A stretch of 64,000 nucleotides of DNA, from contig NZ_BOOC01000022.1 of assembly GCF_016863035.1 (NCBI RefSeq), positions 124,001 to 188,000 of the forward strand, in the 5' to 3' direction. A program made the position numbers and the translations under genes. The notes below the pieces were generated by a model. That model was given only the letters and a program-made list of their open reading frames with translations, had not been told where the DNA came from and ran no database searches. This document shows, piece by piece, positions 43,757 to 52,590 of the stretch (position 1 is the stretch's first letter; every line of letters starts with the position of its first letter). Origin of the DNA: Microbispora corallina. GTDB lineage: Bacteria > Actinomycetota > Actinomycetes > Streptosporangiales > Streptosporangiaceae.

Positions 43757-44077
43757 ATGACCGAAACGAGCCCCGTCCGCGCGGAGGGGTGGGCGTTCCT
43801 GACCAACCACGCGCACGTGCTGCTGGCCATCGCCCGCGACCCCGACGCCCGGCTGCGCGACGTGGCCGAGGCCGCCGGCATCACCGAGCGCGCGGCCCAG
43901 GCCATCGTGGGCGACCTGGAGGAGGCCGGCTACCTGCGCCGGGAGCGGGTGGGCCGCCGCAACCACTACGAGATCAACGCGCTGGCCCGGCTGCGGCATC
44001 CCGCGGAGCGGGAACACGGCGTCGCCGACCTGCTCGCCCTGTTCGGGCCCCGGCCCGCCCTTGACGGCGGAAGTTGA
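43757..44077 (+). CDS. small winged-helix (MarR/ArsR-like) transcriptional regulator
   Basis: A 106-residue single-domain DNA-binding protein: WAFLTNHAHVLLAIARDPDARLRDVAEAAGITERAAQAIVGDLEEAGYLRRERVGRRNHYEINA. This is a complete winged helix with HTH and wing, followed by a short tail with no sensor domain. The -10 box at 43745 sits so close that the mRNA is probably leaderless. The palindrome ATTCGCGAAT upstream and a related site downstream, ahead of the TerC leader, suggest autoregulation and perhaps control of the next gene. Confidence 0.85.
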   Translation: MTETSPVRAEGWAFLTNHAHVLLAIARDPDARLRDVAEAAGITERAAQAIVGDLEEAGYLRRERVGRRNHYEINALARLRHPAEREHGVADLLALFGPRPALDGGS

Positions 44078-44103
44078 TTTCGTGAATACTGAAACGTAGT
44101 TCG

Positions 44104-44215
44104 AGGGGGAGTACCCGCACGCCTCAGCGTCGTCACCACGGCCGCCGCCGACCGGCGGTCCGGCGCGAGGGCCGTCCTCCGGCCCGGGGAGACCGTCGAC
44201 CCGCTCTGTCCGCCG
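44104..44215 (+). ncRNA. candidate yybP-ykoY (manganese) riboswitch before the TerC gene
   Basis: The leader of the TerC-family gene has the hallmark order of the yybP-ykoY element. GGGGGAGTACC occurs at 44105-44115, a CGTCACCACGG segment follows, then a GC-rich variable hairpin. GGGGAGACC lies near 44187-44195, and the AUG is about 45 nt beyond. TerC/Alx genes are known targets of this Mn2+-sensing RNA. I matched conserved segments by eye only and have not folded the RNA. Confidence 0.55.
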
Positions 44216-44240
44216 TACGGCGGAGATGGAGAGGTTGACG

Positions 44241-45185
44241 ATGCCGTCGAATGTCCCGTTGTGGGCGTGGGCCGCGGTTCTCGCGATCATCCTGCTCATG
44301 CTCGCGATCGACCTGGTGGCCCACCGCAGGGCCCACGTCGTCGGGTTCCGGGAGGCCCTCGCCTGGTCGGGGGTCTGGGTGGCGCTCGGCCTCGGGTTCG
44401 GGGCCGTGGTCTGGCTGACGCTCGGCCCGGACGCCGGGGGGCAGTACCTGGCGGGATACCTCATCGAGAAGTCCCTCGCCGTGGACAACGTGTTCGTGTT
44501 CGCGCTGCTGTTCGGCTTCTTCGCGGTGCCCCGGGAGCTCCAGCACCGGGTGCTGTTCTACGGCGTGCTCGGCGCGCTCGTCTTCCGCGCCCTGTTCATC
44601 GGCGTGGGCGCCGTGCTCCTGCAGAACTTCCACTGGGTGCTCTACGTCTTCGGGGCGTTCCTGCTCTACACGGGCGTGAAGATGGCCCGCCACTCCGCCG
44701 TCGAGGTGCACCCGGACCGCAACCCGGTGCTGCGCGCCATGCGCCGGGTCGTGCCGGTCGCCGGGGAGTACCACGGCGCCCGCTTCTGGATCCGCGACAA
44801 CGGGCGGCTGGTCGCCACCCCGCTGATGGCCGTGCTCGTCGCGGTCGAGACCACGGACATCGTCTTCGCCGTCGACTCGATCCCGGCGATCTTCGCGGTC
44901 ACGAACGACACGTTCCTGGTGTTCACGTCCAACGCGTTCGCGATCCTGGGCCTTCGGGCCATGTACTTCCTGCTCGCCGGGGCCTTGCACCGGTTCGGCC
45001 ACCTCCGGTACGGCCTGGCCGCGATCCTGGTGCTGGTGGGCGTGAAGATGCTGCTCGCCGACGTGTACAAGGTGCCCGTCTGGCTGTCGCTGTCCGTGAT
45101 CGCGGCCTGCCTCGCGGCCTCGGTCGCCTGGAGCCTGGTCGCGAGCCGCCGGTCGGAGCACGTCCCCGAGCCGTCCCGCGAGTGA
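44241..45185 (+). CDS. TerC/Alx-family integral membrane protein (probable Mn2+ efflux)
   Basis: A 314-residue membrane protein with about nine helices. TerC family motifs are LIEKSLAVDNVFVFALLFGFF and VAVETTDIVFAVDSIPAIFAVT, with their conserved acidic residues, and LLYTGVKMARH and ILVLVGVKMLLAD. The ATG at 44241 is preferred, since GGAGAGG lies 6 bp upstream; an ATG 15 bp earlier overlaps that site. Alx-type members export manganese, and the leader resembles the Mn2+ riboswitch, which supports this role. The substrate is inferred, not shown. Confidence 0.9.
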   Translation: MPSNVPLWAWAAVLAIILLMLAIDLVAHRRAHVVGFREALAWSGVWVALGLGFGAVVWLTLGPDAGGQYLAGYLIEKSLAVDNVFVFALLFGFFAVPRELQHRVLFYGVLGALVFRALFIGVGAVLLQNFHWVLYVFGAFLLYTGVKMARHSAVEVHPDRNPVLRAMRRVVPVAGEYHGARFWIRDNGRLVATPLMAVLVAVETTDIVFAVDSIPAIFAVTNDTFLVFTSNAFAILGLRAMYFLLAGALHRFGHLRYGLAAILVLVGVKMLLADVYKVPVWLSLSVIAACLAASVAWSLVASRRSEHVPEPSRE

Positions 45186-45325
45186 CGGCCGGGCGCGACG
45201 GCGGCGGAACCGGGCCTCGCGCGCGGAGGCCGGCTCGCCCTACGCTGCGGAGATCGACGATCTGGCAACGTGGCCGGCGGCACGGGACGACCGGCCGCCG
45301 GCACGCGGGAGGAGAGGTATCCGCC

Positions 45326-45796
45326 GTGGTGAACGGATCCGCCCCGGACGACGCCGCCGCGGTCGCGCTGACGAGGGTGACCGGCATGCGCGACTGGTAC
45401 GCCCGGCAGGCGGCCAGGGCCAGGCTCGGGCACCGGGGCACCGAGCTGGGCGTCATCGTGCTCGGCGCGGCGGTCCCGCTGACGGCGGCGCTGGGCCTGG
45501 GCAGCACGGTCGCCGCCGTGCTCGGCGCCGGGGTCGTCGTCCTGACGGGCGTCCGCGGGCTGTACCAGTGGCACGAGAACTGGCTCGCCGCCATCGACGC
45601 GCAGCTGTCCCTCGAGACCGAGCTCGCGCTGTTCGCGGTGGGCGCGTCCCCCTACGACGGCCCCGATCGCGCGGCGGTCCTGGTCCGGACGGCCGAGGCG
45701 GTGAAGACGGCGGACGCCCGGCAGTGGAGCAGCCGCCGCCGAGCGGCTCGCGTCCCCGACGGCGCCGGAGCCGGTTCCGCGGCCGACCTCAGCTGA
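45326..45796 (+). CDS. DUF4231/SLATT-like small membrane protein
   Basis: A 156-residue protein with two hydrophobic helices (about 45-62, LGVIVLGAAVPLTAALGLG, and 66-82, VAAVLGAGVVVLTGVRGLY). It has a WYARQAARARLGHRG approach and a QWHENWLAAIDAQLSLETELALF block after the helices. This arrangement matches DUF4231/SLATT-type proteins, some of which are associated with conflict or signalling systems; this one stands alone. The GTG start at 45326 or 45329 follows GGAGGAGAGG. Confidence 0.8.
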   Translation: MVNGSAPDDAAAVALTRVTGMRDWYARQAARARLGHRGTELGVIVLGAAVPLTAALGLGSTVAAVLGAGVVVLTGVRGLYQWHENWLAAIDAQLSLETELALFAVGASPYDGPDRAAVLVRTAEAVKTADARQWSSRRRAARVPDGAGAGSAADLS

Positions 45797-45862
45797 CCGC
45801 GCGGCCCGGCGCCGGTCTCGTGGCCGACTCCGGACGACCTCGCGGGGCCGGCGCGGGCGGGG

Positions 45863-46771
45863 TCAGGAGAGGGCCTGGCCGACCGGGTGGCGGCGGGCCA
45901 GCCGCAGCAGGGCCTGCACCGACGGCTCGACGGGCCCGAGGCCGGGCCGCCACCACGCCTGGACGGCCACCGTCGCGGGCCCGGGGACGTCGAGGGCCAC
46001 CAGGTCGCCCGACGCGAGATCGGCGGCCACCGCGAGCCGCGGCAGCAGGCCCACGCCGCGCCCCTGGGCGATCATCCGTCCGAGCGCGGCCTTCGAGCCG
46101 GTGACCACGGTGCGGGACTCCACCGGAGCCGCGCCGTCGAGCCGGGAGCCGAGATGGGAGTAGAGCATCTGCGAGGTGCAGCCCTCCTCGGCGAACACGA
46201 ACAGGGCGGCCGCGAGCGCCTCGGGGGTCGCGGCGCCCGGCTCGGCCAGCGGGTGGCCGGGCGCGGCGACCAGCACCACCCGGTCCCGGCCGATCACGGC
46301 GTGCGGGCCTGGCGCCGGCGCCCCGTTGTCGTACAGGAACAGCAGGTCGAGCCGTCCCTCCGAGAGGGCCTCGCGGAGCCGCTCGCGGGTGTCGACGGTC
46401 AGCGTCACGTCGACGGCCGCGGCGCGCCCCGCGGCGCCGTGGTCGAGGGCGGTGAGCAGGTCGGGCAGCCAGTGGAAGGCCAGCGTCTCCTGCGCGCCGA
46501 CTCGCAGCCGGGGCCGCAGGCCCGCGACGGCCCGGCGCATGCGCTCGTCGAGGTCGAGGGCCTCCCGCGCGTACGGCAGGAGCGTCAGCCCGGCCTCGGT
46601 GGGGGTCGCGCCCGAGCTGCTCCTGTGCAGCAGCGCGACGCCGAGCTCCCGCTCCAGGCGGCCGAGCTGCGCGCTGAGGCTCGACTGGGCGTAGCCGAGC
46701 TTCTCGGCCGCCGGGGAGATCCCGCCGAGGTCGGCCACGGTCACGAACGCCTGCAGGAGCCGCGAATCCAC
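45863..46771 (-). CDS. LysR-family transcriptional regulator
   Basis: A 302-residue LysR protein: [54 protein letters not shown] is the HTH region. The effector domain begins near [15 protein letters not shown]. The GTG at 46771 gives the conserved start; the frame is open above it. It diverges from a DHA2-type drug exporter with two dyads in the 86-bp gap, so it very likely controls that transporter. The inducer is unknown. Confidence 0.92.
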   Translation of the reverse strand: MDSRLLQAFVTVADLGGISPAAEKLGYAQSSLSAQLGRLERELGVALLHRSSSGATPTEAGLTLLPYAREALDLDERMRRAVAGLRPRLRVGAQETLAFHWLPDLLTALDHGAAGRAAAVDVTLTVDTRERLREALSEGRLDLLFLYDNGAPAPGPHAVIGRDRVVLVAAPGHPLAEPGAATPEALAAALFVFAEEGCTSQMLYSHLGSRLDGAAPVESRTVVTGSKAALGRMIAQGRGVGLLPRLAVAADLASGDLVALDVPGPATVAVQAWWRPGLGPVEPSVQALLRLARRHPVGQALS

Positions 46772-46784
46772 CGGCTCATCGTCG

Positions 46785-46818
46785 CATCGGACACTCCGAT
46801 GGGGCCATCGGATATCCG
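46785..46818. promoter_or_regulatory. paired dyads between LysR and the MFS exporter
   Basis: CATCGGA-CAC-TCCGATG (46785-46801) is a perfect 17-bp dyad. A second palindrome CGGATATCCG (46809-46818) repeats the ATCGGA half-site. Together they make a good LysR recognition and activation site pair. Confidence 0.55.
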
Positions 46819-46857
46819 GCGTGGCCGGTTCCGCGGTCTCGCCGCGACCCTCGGCAC

Positions 46858-48237
46858 ATGGCACTCATCACCGCCCGGGGGCCGCGCACCGCCCCCGCCT
46901 TCGCCGCTGTCGCGGCGGGCAACTTCCTGGTGCTGCTCGACACCTCGATCCTCAATGTCGCCCTCCCCGACCTGCGCCGCGACCTCCATGCCCCCGTCGC
47001 CGCGCTCCCGTGGGCCGTCGACGCGTACACGGTCGTCTTCGCGGGGCTGCTCCTCGCGTCGGGGTCGCTGGCCGACCGGTGGGGGCCGCGCCGGGTCTAC
47101 CGGGTGGCGCTGGCGGCGTTCGGCCTGGTGTCCCTGCTCTGCGCGGCCGCCCCCGGCGCCGGGGCGCTGATCGGCGCCCGCGCCCTGCTTGGCGTCGCGG
47201 CGGCCGGGCTCGTCCCGGCGTCGCTCGCGGTGCTGGCCGCGCTGTACCCCGAGCCCGCCCGCCGGGCCAGGGCCGTGGGCGCGTGGGCGGCCGTCACGAG
47301 CCTCGGCCTGATCAGCGGTCCGGTGCTCGGCGGCGTCCTCGTCGCGCTCGGCGGGTGGCGGCTCGTCTTCCTGGTCAACCCGCCCGTCGCGCTGGTCGCC
47401 CTCCTCGTGTCGCGCGGGCTGCCGTCCGGGCCCGCCCGCGGGGGGCGTCCGGTGGACCGCGCGGGCCTCGCCCTGTCGGTGGCCGGGCTCGGCTGCCTCG
47501 CTTTCGGGCTCATCGGCGCGGGGACCGAGGGGTGGACCCGGCCCGTCCCCCTCGCGGCCCTCGCCGCGGCGGCGCTCGCCTTCGCCCTGCTGGCACGGGT
47601 GGAGCGGCGCCTGGCCCGGGACCCGGCCCGTTCACCCGTGCTGCCGCCCGTGCTGCTCGCGACCGGCCGCGTCCGCGCCGGCCTCGTCACCGGCCTCATG
47701 GCGACGTTCCTCGTGTACGGCCTGCTGTTCGCGCTGACCCAGTGGCTCCAGGAGGACGCCGAGATGAGCCCGCTGCGGACCGGCCTCACCCTGCTGCCGC
47801 TGACGCTGCCGATGGGCTTCATGCCGTTCGTCACCGGACGGCTCGTGGCCAGCGCCGGAGCCCGGCCGGTGATGCTCGCCGGGCTGGCCGCCGACGCCGC
47901 GGGCGGGGCGCTGCTCCTCCCGGCGGGCGTACACGGGCCCATCCCGCTGATCGTCGCCGCCCAGGCCGCGCTGGGCCTCGGCAGCACGCTGGCCATCCCC
48001 GCCGCCATCGCCGACATGGCCGGGGCCGCTCCCCCCGCGCTCGCGGCCACCGCACAGGGGGCGCTCAACGCCGCCCGGCAGGCCGGCGCGGCGCTCGGGG
48101 TGGCGGTGCTCGGGACGCTCCCCACGCTGCCCGCCGCGGGCGCCGTCCTCGCGGGCGGAGCCTGCCTCGCCCTGGTCGTCGCCGCGCTCGCCGGAGGCCG
48201 TACGGCCCGCGAAACGGGGCTTTTGATTTCCCGCTGA
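46858..48237 (+). CDS. DHA2-type MFS drug/proton antiporter
   Basis: A 459-residue MFS transporter with 12-14 helices of the EmrB/QacA type. It opens [27 protein letters not shown], has [23 protein letters not shown] (motif A), [39 protein letters not shown] and [21 protein letters not shown] (antiporter motif C). The ATG at 46858 lies in the divergent region with the LysR gene. It probably exports a toxic compound or antibiotic under LysR control. Confidence 0.93.
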   Translation: MALITARGPRTAPAFAAVAAGNFLVLLDTSILNVALPDLRRDLHAPVAALPWAVDAYTVVFAGLLLASGSLADRWGPRRVYRVALAAFGLVSLLCAAAPGAGALIGARALLGVAAAGLVPASLAVLAALYPEPARRARAVGAWAAVTSLGLISGPVLGGVLVALGGWRLVFLVNPPVALVALLVSRGLPSGPARGGRPVDRAGLALSVAGLGCLAFGLIGAGTEGWTRPVPLAALAAAALAFALLARVERRLARDPARSPVLPPVLLATGRVRAGLVTGLMATFLVYGLLFALTQWLQEDAEMSPLRTGLTLLPLTLPMGFMPFVTGRLVASAGARPVMLAGLAADAAGGALLLPAGVHGPIPLIVAAQAALGLGSTLAIPAAIADMAGAAPPALAATAQGALNAARQAGAALGVAVLGTLPTLPAAGAVLAGGACLALVVAALAGGRTARETGLLISR

Positions 48238-48286
48238 CGATCGCCCACAATCAGGAATGATCCGGACGGTGAGAGGGGCGCACGCG

Positions 48287-48370
48287 ATGCGGGAGACGGG
48301 GGCGGAGCGGCTCCCCCGCGGGTCGTCCCCGGTCGCCGTACCGACGCCGCCGACGACGGAGGTGGCCTGA
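48287..48370 (+). CDS. possible 27-codon leader peptide coupled to the metallophosphoesterase
   Basis: The ATG at 48287 follows GAGAGGGG with good spacing and encodes a 27-residue Pro/Thr-rich peptide. Its TGA (48368-48370) overlaps the CTG that begins the phosphoesterase frame (CTGA). It contains GGAGGTGG just before that CTG. It may be a true mini-ORF that delivers ribosomes to an unusual start. Product function is unknown. Confidence 0.4.
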   Translation: MRETGAERLPRGSSPVAVPTPPTTEVA

Positions 48371-49188
48371 TCCCCGGCCTGTACGGCATCAGCGACCTGC
48401 ACGTCGGCCATCCCGAGAACCGGGAGATCGTCGAGGCCGTGCGGCCCGTCTCCCGGGACGACTGGCTGATCGTGGCGGGGGACGTCGCGGAGACCCCGGC
48501 CGACGTGGAATGGGCGCTCGGCACGCTCGCGGCCCGCTTCGCCCGGGTCATCTGGGCCCCCGGCAACCACGAGCTCTGGACCACGGCCGACGACCCCGTG
48601 CGCCTGCGGGGCGCCGCCCGGTACGACCACCTGGTCGGCCTCTGCCGCGACCTCGGCGTCGCCACCCCCGAGGACCCGTACCCGGTGTGGGACGGGCCGG
48701 GCGGACCCGTCGCGGTCGCCCCGCTGTTCGTGCTGTACGACTACAGCTTCCGCCCGGCCGGCGCCGCCACCAGGGAGGAGGCCCTCGCCACGGCATTCGC
48801 GGCCGGCGTCGTGTGCACGGACGAGTTCCTCCTCCACCCCGATCCGCACGAGAGCCGGGACGCCTGGTGCCACGCCCGGGTGGCCGAGACCGAGCGCCGG
48901 CTCGCCGCGACCGATCTGCCGACCGTCCTCGTCAACCACTTCCCCCTGGTCAGGGAGCCGACGCTGGTCCTGCATCATCCGGAGTTCGCCCTGTGGTGCG
49001 GCACCGACCGCACGGCCGACTGGCACGTCCGGTTCCGGGCGGCCGCCGTGGTGTACGGCCACCTGCACATCCCGCGGACCACCTGGCACGACGGCGTCCG
49101 TTTCGAGGAGGTCTCGCTGGGCTACCCGAGGGAGTGGCGGACCCGGGCGTCCGGGCCGTCGCGGCCGCGGGCGGTGCTCGTCCCGTGA
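48367..49188 (+). CDS. calcineurin-like metallophosphoesterase with apparent CTG start
   Basis: A 273-residue phosphoesterase: GISDLHVGHPENREIV (DxH metal motif), WLIVAGDVAETP (GD), VIWAPGNHELW (GNHE), TVLVNHFPLV and VVYGHLHIPR (GHxH). The DxH motif begins seven codons after 48367, so translation must start at or before it. No ATG, GTG or TTG occurs in this frame between 48439 and the upstream gene. The only plausible start is CTG at 48367, preceded by GGAGGTGG and overlapping the stop of a 27-codon frame. A GTG at 48439 would remove the first metal motif. It is coupled to the phosphopantetheinyl transferase (GTGA). Confidence 0.85.
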   Translation: MIPGLYGISDLHVGHPENREIVEAVRPVSRDDWLIVAGDVAETPADVEWALGTLAARFARVIWAPGNHELWTTADDPVRLRGAARYDHLVGLCRDLGVATPEDPYPVWDGPGGPVAVAPLFVLYDYSFRPAGAATREEALATAFAAGVVCTDEFLLHPDPHESRDAWCHARVAETERRLAATDLPTVLVNHFPLVREPTLVLHHPEFALWCGTDRTADWHVRFRAAAVVYGHLHIPRTTWHDGVRFEEVSLGYPREWRTRASGPSRPRAVLVP

Positions 49189-49820
49189 TCGAGCGCATCC
49201 TCCCCGAATGGGCGGCCACGGCCGAGGAGTTCGGCGACGTGCCGGAGGACACGCTGTTCCCCGAGGAGCGGCCGCTCGTCGCGCGGGCCACGGGGATGCG
49301 GCGACGGGAGTTCGTCACCGGGCGGCACTGCGCGCGGCAGGCGCTGTCCCGGCTGGGCGTGCCCCCGGGGCCGATCCCGCGCGGCGAGCGGGGCGCGCCG
49401 GTCTGGCCGCCCGGGACGGTGGGCAGCATCACGCACTGCTCCGGGTACCGCGCCGCGGCCGTGGCCGAGGGACGGGTCGCGGCCGCGATCGGCATCGACG
49501 CCGAGCCCCACGGGCCGCTCCCCTCCGGGGTGCTGCCGACCGTCGCCTCCCCCGGCGAGATCGCGGCGCTGGGCGCGCTAGGTCCCGGGGCGTGCTGGGA
49601 CAGGATCCTTTTCAGCGCCAAGGAGGCCGTCTACAAGGTGTGGTTCCCCCTCACCCGCCGATGGCTGGACTTCGCCCAGGCCGTCGTCGAGATCGACCCG
49701 GACGGGGGCTTCACGGCGTCTCTCCTGGTGGCCGACCCCGCGATGGGCACGCGCACGCTCGGCGGCCGCTGGCTCGTGTCGGACGGCCTGGTCGCCACCG
49801 CCATCGCGCTTCCGCGGTAG
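49185..49820 (+). CDS. 4'-phosphopantetheinyl transferase (Sfp/EntD type)
   Basis: A 211-residue Sfp/EntD-family enzyme that moves 4'-phosphopantetheine from CoA to carrier proteins of polyketide or peptide synthases. Motifs: REFVTGRHCARQAL, GSITHCSGYRAAAVA, AIGIDAEPHGPL (the GIDxE metal site) and LFSAKEAVYKVWFPLTRRWLDF (FSxKExxYK). The GTG overlaps the phosphoesterase stop by 4 bp, a pairing common in actinomycetes. No carrier-protein gene is nearby. Confidence 0.93.
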   Translation: MIERILPEWAATAEEFGDVPEDTLFPEERPLVARATGMRRREFVTGRHCARQALSRLGVPPGPIPRGERGAPVWPPGTVGSITHCSGYRAAAVAEGRVAAAIGIDAEPHGPLPSGVLPTVASPGEIAALGALGPGACWDRILFSAKEAVYKVWFPLTRRWLDFAQAVVEIDPDGGFTASLLVADPAMGTRTLGGRWLVSDGLVATAIALPR

Positions 49821-50004
49821 GTTCTCCCGGCCGCCACGCCGCTTGACCCCGCGCTTACCGGTTTTTTGCCCGCGTGAGGTGTGCCGGGGCGCGCCCTGTC
49901 GTTTGGATTGCTCCTCGGGTCCCCGGAAATTGTCGGTCGGCCCTGCGAGGCTGTGGCCCGGACCGCGAGAGCCGGCACGAGGACCATCGGACGAGGAACC
50001 GCCC

Positions 50005-50772
50005 ATGCTCACCACGCAGTACGTCACCGGAGCTCCCAACTGGATCGACCTCGGGACGCCCGACACCGAGGCCGCCGTCGCGTTCTACACGCGGCTGCTC
50101 GGCTGGGAGTACCAGTCGGCCGGCCCCGATTCGGGCGGGTACGGCTTCTTCCACGTCGGCGGGAAGACCGTCGCCGCCGTCGGCCCCCTCATGGACGAGG
50201 GCGCCTCCTCGGCCTGGGTTCTCTACTTCCAGACGCCCGACGCCGACGCCACGGCCAAGGCCGTGCGGGAGGCGGGCGGCGTCGTCCGGTTCGAGCCCTT
50301 CGACGTCTTCACCAACGGCCGGATGGGCGGCTTCACCGATCCCGGCGGCGCCGAGTTCGCCGTCTGGCAGCCGGGCGAGACCAAGGGCCTCGACGCGGTG
50401 CGCGTGCCCGGGTCGCTGGCCTGGACCGAGCTCTACGTGCCCGACCCGAGCGCCGTCCGCCCGTTCTACCAGGCCGTCTTCGACTGGCGGGTGGAGGAGA
50501 CCCCGTTCGGAGACGCCACCTACATCGTGCTGTCGACCGCCGAGGGCCAGGAGCCCGACTTCGGCGGCGTCATGCCGCTCCAGCCGGGCGACCGGCCGCA
50601 CTGGCTCGTCTACTTCGAGGTCGCCGACAGCGACGCCGCGGTGGAGATCGCGCGTGAGCTGGGCGGCGAGGTGATCGTGCCCCCGATGAGCGTCGAGGGC
50701 GTCGGCCGGTTCGCCATCCTCACCGACCCCTTCGGCGCCCGGTTCGCCGTGATCACCAGCGTCACCACCTGA
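50005..50772 (+). CDS. two-domain VOC (glyoxalase-fold) protein
   Basis: A 255-residue protein made of two VOC modules. Module 1 is about 8-122 (NWIDLGTPDTEAAVAFYTRLLGWEY, GGFTDPGGAEFAVW) and module 2 is about 132-252 (AWTELYVPDPSAVRPFYQAVFDWRV, FAILTDPFGARFAVI). The ATG at 50005 has GAGGAAC upstream. Related actinobacterial proteins are described as hydroxylase-like or glyoxalase/bleomycin-resistance proteins, mostly without proven function. It is a single gene. Confidence 0.9.
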   Translation: MLTTQYVTGAPNWIDLGTPDTEAAVAFYTRLLGWEYQSAGPDSGGYGFFHVGGKTVAAVGPLMDEGASSAWVLYFQTPDADATAKAVREAGGVVRFEPFDVFTNGRMGGFTDPGGAEFAVWQPGETKGLDAVRVPGSLAWTELYVPDPSAVRPFYQAVFDWRVEETPFGDATYIVLSTAEGQEPDFGGVMPLQPGDRPHWLVYFEVADSDAAVEIARELGGEVIVPPMSVEGVGRFAILTDPFGARFAVITSVTT

Positions 50773-50802
50773 CCCCGCTCTGACCCCGCTCTGACCCCGC
50801 CC
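50770..50802. repeat. triple 11-bp tandem repeat over the VOC stop codon
   Basis: TGACCCCGCTC is repeated three times (the last ends CCC). The first unit contains the stop TGA, so two further in-frame or shifted TGAs follow. It is a short slippage-type repeat of no obvious function. Confidence 0.7.
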
Positions 50803-51023
50803 TCCCCCGCCCCGCCACCGGCCCGTTCAGGTCCACACCCACCTGTGCACCACCTGCCGGGCCGGTGGCCCCCGGGCGTGTCGCGCGCCTGAGCCGCCCA
50901 CCCGTCCGGGACACGTGCCGAAGCCGTGCCCCAAAGGAACTCAGGCCGCGCTGCTGTCGGGGCCCGAGCCCCACCGTCCATTTTCGGGGGCCGAGCGCCG
51001 CCGTCCACGCCCGCGTGAAGCGC

Positions 51024-51038
51024 CTATTGTCGCCGGTG
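51024..51038 (+). promoter_or_regulatory. -10 element of a probable leaderless endonuclease V transcript
   Basis: TATTGT ends about 8 bp before the GTG at 51038, and no ribosome site precedes that codon. This spacing places the RNA start at or beside the initiation codon, as is common in actinobacteria. Confidence 0.45.
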
Positions 51039-51715
51039 TGAAGGTGTGCGCCCCTCCGGTGTGGCCGTCGTCGGTAACGGAGGCCGAGGCCGTCCAGGAG
51101 TCCCTGCGCCCGCGGCTCGACCTCACAGGGCCCGGGCCCCTGCGGCCCTCGACGGTAGCCGGCGTGGACGTCGCCTACGCCGGCGACCGCTTGGCCGCCG
51201 CGGTCGTGGTGCTCGACGGGACCAGCCTGGAGGTGCTGGAGCAGGTGACCGTGACCGGGCCGGTCGCGTTCGGGTACGTGCCCGGGCTGCTCGCCTTCCG
51301 TGAGCTTCCGAGCCTGGTCGAGGCGCTGGAGCGGCTCACGCTGACGCCCGGGCTGATCGTGTGCGACGGGTACGGCCTGGCGCACCCCCGGCGCTTCGGG
51401 CTGGCGTGCCACCTGGGGGTGCTGACCGGGCTGCCCACGATCGGCGTGGGGAAGACGCCGTTCGTCGGGACCTTCGACGAGCCGGGGCTCCCACGCGGGT
51501 CGTGGAGCGAGCTCCGCCTCGACGGGGATGTCGTCGGGCGGGTCCTGCGCACGCGCGACGGCGTCAGGCCGGTGTACGTGTCGGTGGGCGACCGGATGGA
51601 CCTGGAGACGGCCTGCCACAACGTGCTCGCCCTCACCCCGCGCCACCGGCTGCCCGAGACCACCCGCGCCGCCGACCGCCTCTGCCGCCGGGCGCTCGCG
51701 GACAGCCTCACCTGA
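51038..51715 (+). CDS. nfi: endonuclease V
   Basis: A 225-residue deoxyinosine-specific repair endonuclease. Motifs: [12 protein letters not shown] (first metal Asp), [62 protein letters not shown] (DGxGxxHPRxxGxAxHxG) and GDRMDLETA. It cuts DNA 3' of deaminated adenine. The GTG at 51038 gives the family-length protein; the frame above it is not conserved. The start appears leaderless. Confidence 0.95.
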   Translation: MKVCAPPVWPSSVTEAEAVQESLRPRLDLTGPGPLRPSTVAGVDVAYAGDRLAAAVVVLDGTSLEVLEQVTVTGPVAFGYVPGLLAFRELPSLVEALERLTLTPGLIVCDGYGLAHPRRFGLACHLGVLTGLPTIGVGKTPFVGTFDEPGLPRGSWSELRLDGDVVGRVLRTRDGVRPVYVSVGDRMDLETACHNVLALTPRHRLPETTRAADRLCRRALADSLT

Positions 51716-51764
51716 GGCGAAACCGGCGTCGCCGGCCCTGCCTCCGGGGAGGCCGCGAGGAACC

Positions 51765-51836
51765 CCTCAGGCACCAGGTGAGCAGGTCTCGAGGTTGACT
51801 CCTCAGGCCTCGGGTGAGGAGGTCGCGAGGTGGGCG
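51765..51836. repeat. 36-bp imperfect tandem duplication at the MmcQ gene end
   Basis: The segment from 51765 recurs 36 bp later, from 51801, with 26 of 31 positions identical over the best part (CCTCAGGC, GGTGAG, AGGTC, CGAGGT). The right copy includes the MmcQ stop codon. It looks like duplication of the gene's last codons beyond the stop. Confidence 0.6.
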
Positions 51837-52159
51837 GCGGCCACCTTCTTGGGGACCACCATCCGCCAGGCGTCCACGATGATCTCCCGCATCTCCGCCT
51901 CGTCGATCGCGGCCAGCCAGACGCGCACCCAGTTGTACCGCTCGTCCGACGGGCGGGGCATGTGGAACTTGTCCGGCTCGGCCGCCACCAGGGCCGCCCG
52001 CTCCTCCTTCGGGAACGCGAACCCCATGGACGTCTCGTCGGCCGATATCGCGGCGTAGACGATCCGGCCCACCCGGAAGGTGATCCGGTCTCTGACCAGC
52101 CTCTCCTCGGTCCTCGGCAGGCCGTTCGCCACCCGCCGCACGTCGTCGGCCGTGATCAC
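51803..52159 (-). CDS. MmcQ/YjbR-family protein
   Basis: A 118-residue protein of the YjbR/MmcQ fold (CyaY-like, often called DNA-binding): [58 protein letters not shown] and [30 protein letters not shown]. The GTG overlaps the stop of the upstream thiamine-binding-protein gene by 4 bp. No biochemical role is established for the family. Confidence 0.9.
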   Translation of the reverse strand: MITADDVRRVANGLPRTEERLVRDRITFRVGRIVYAAISADETSMGFAFPKEERAALVAAEPDKFHMPRPSDERYNWVRVWLAAIDEAEMREIIVDAWRMVVPKKVAAAHLATSSPEA

Positions 52160-52467
52160 GCCGCACCGCCCGACAGGTGGCGCTCTACCGAGGCGACCTT
52201 GGACTCCAGCCGCCCGCCGTCCCCGGGCCGGGCGTCGGCCTTCAGGACCAGGCTGACGCGGGAGGAGCGCGCCTCGACGGCGGCCACCGCGTCCTTCACC
52301 ACCGCGAGCACCTCGTCCCAGGTGTCGCCCTCGACGGTGGTGAACATCGCGTCCGTGCGGTTGGGCAGGCCCGACGCGCGGACCACCCGGACGGCCTCCG
52401 CGACGATCTCCCCGACGTCCTCGCCGACCCCGATCGGCGTGACGCTGAACGCCACGAGCACCGACAT
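52156..52467 (-). CDS. thiamine-binding (MTH1187/YkoF-like, DUF77) protein
   Basis: A 103-residue ferredoxin-like-fold protein: [55 protein letters not shown] and a C-terminal KADARPG-type strand. The family binds thiamine or related metabolites in the cytoplasm. The ATG at 52467 follows GGGAGGGGAAGCC. It is coupled to the MmcQ gene. Confidence 0.88.
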   Translation of the reverse strand: MSVLVAFSVTPIGVGEDVGEIVAEAVRVVRASGLPNRTDAMFTTVEGDTWDEVLAVVKDAVAAVEARSSRVSLVLKADARPGDGGRLESKVASVERHLSGGAA

Positions 52468-52590
52468 GGCTTCCCCTCCCTGTCTCCTGCCGCCCTACGG
52501 CCCGAACGCTAGCAGCGCCCACCGACAGGACCCGTGGTGCAGCGGCGTACGAGAGGAAGCAGCGGGCCGGCCGGGTTGTTGACCACTGCC

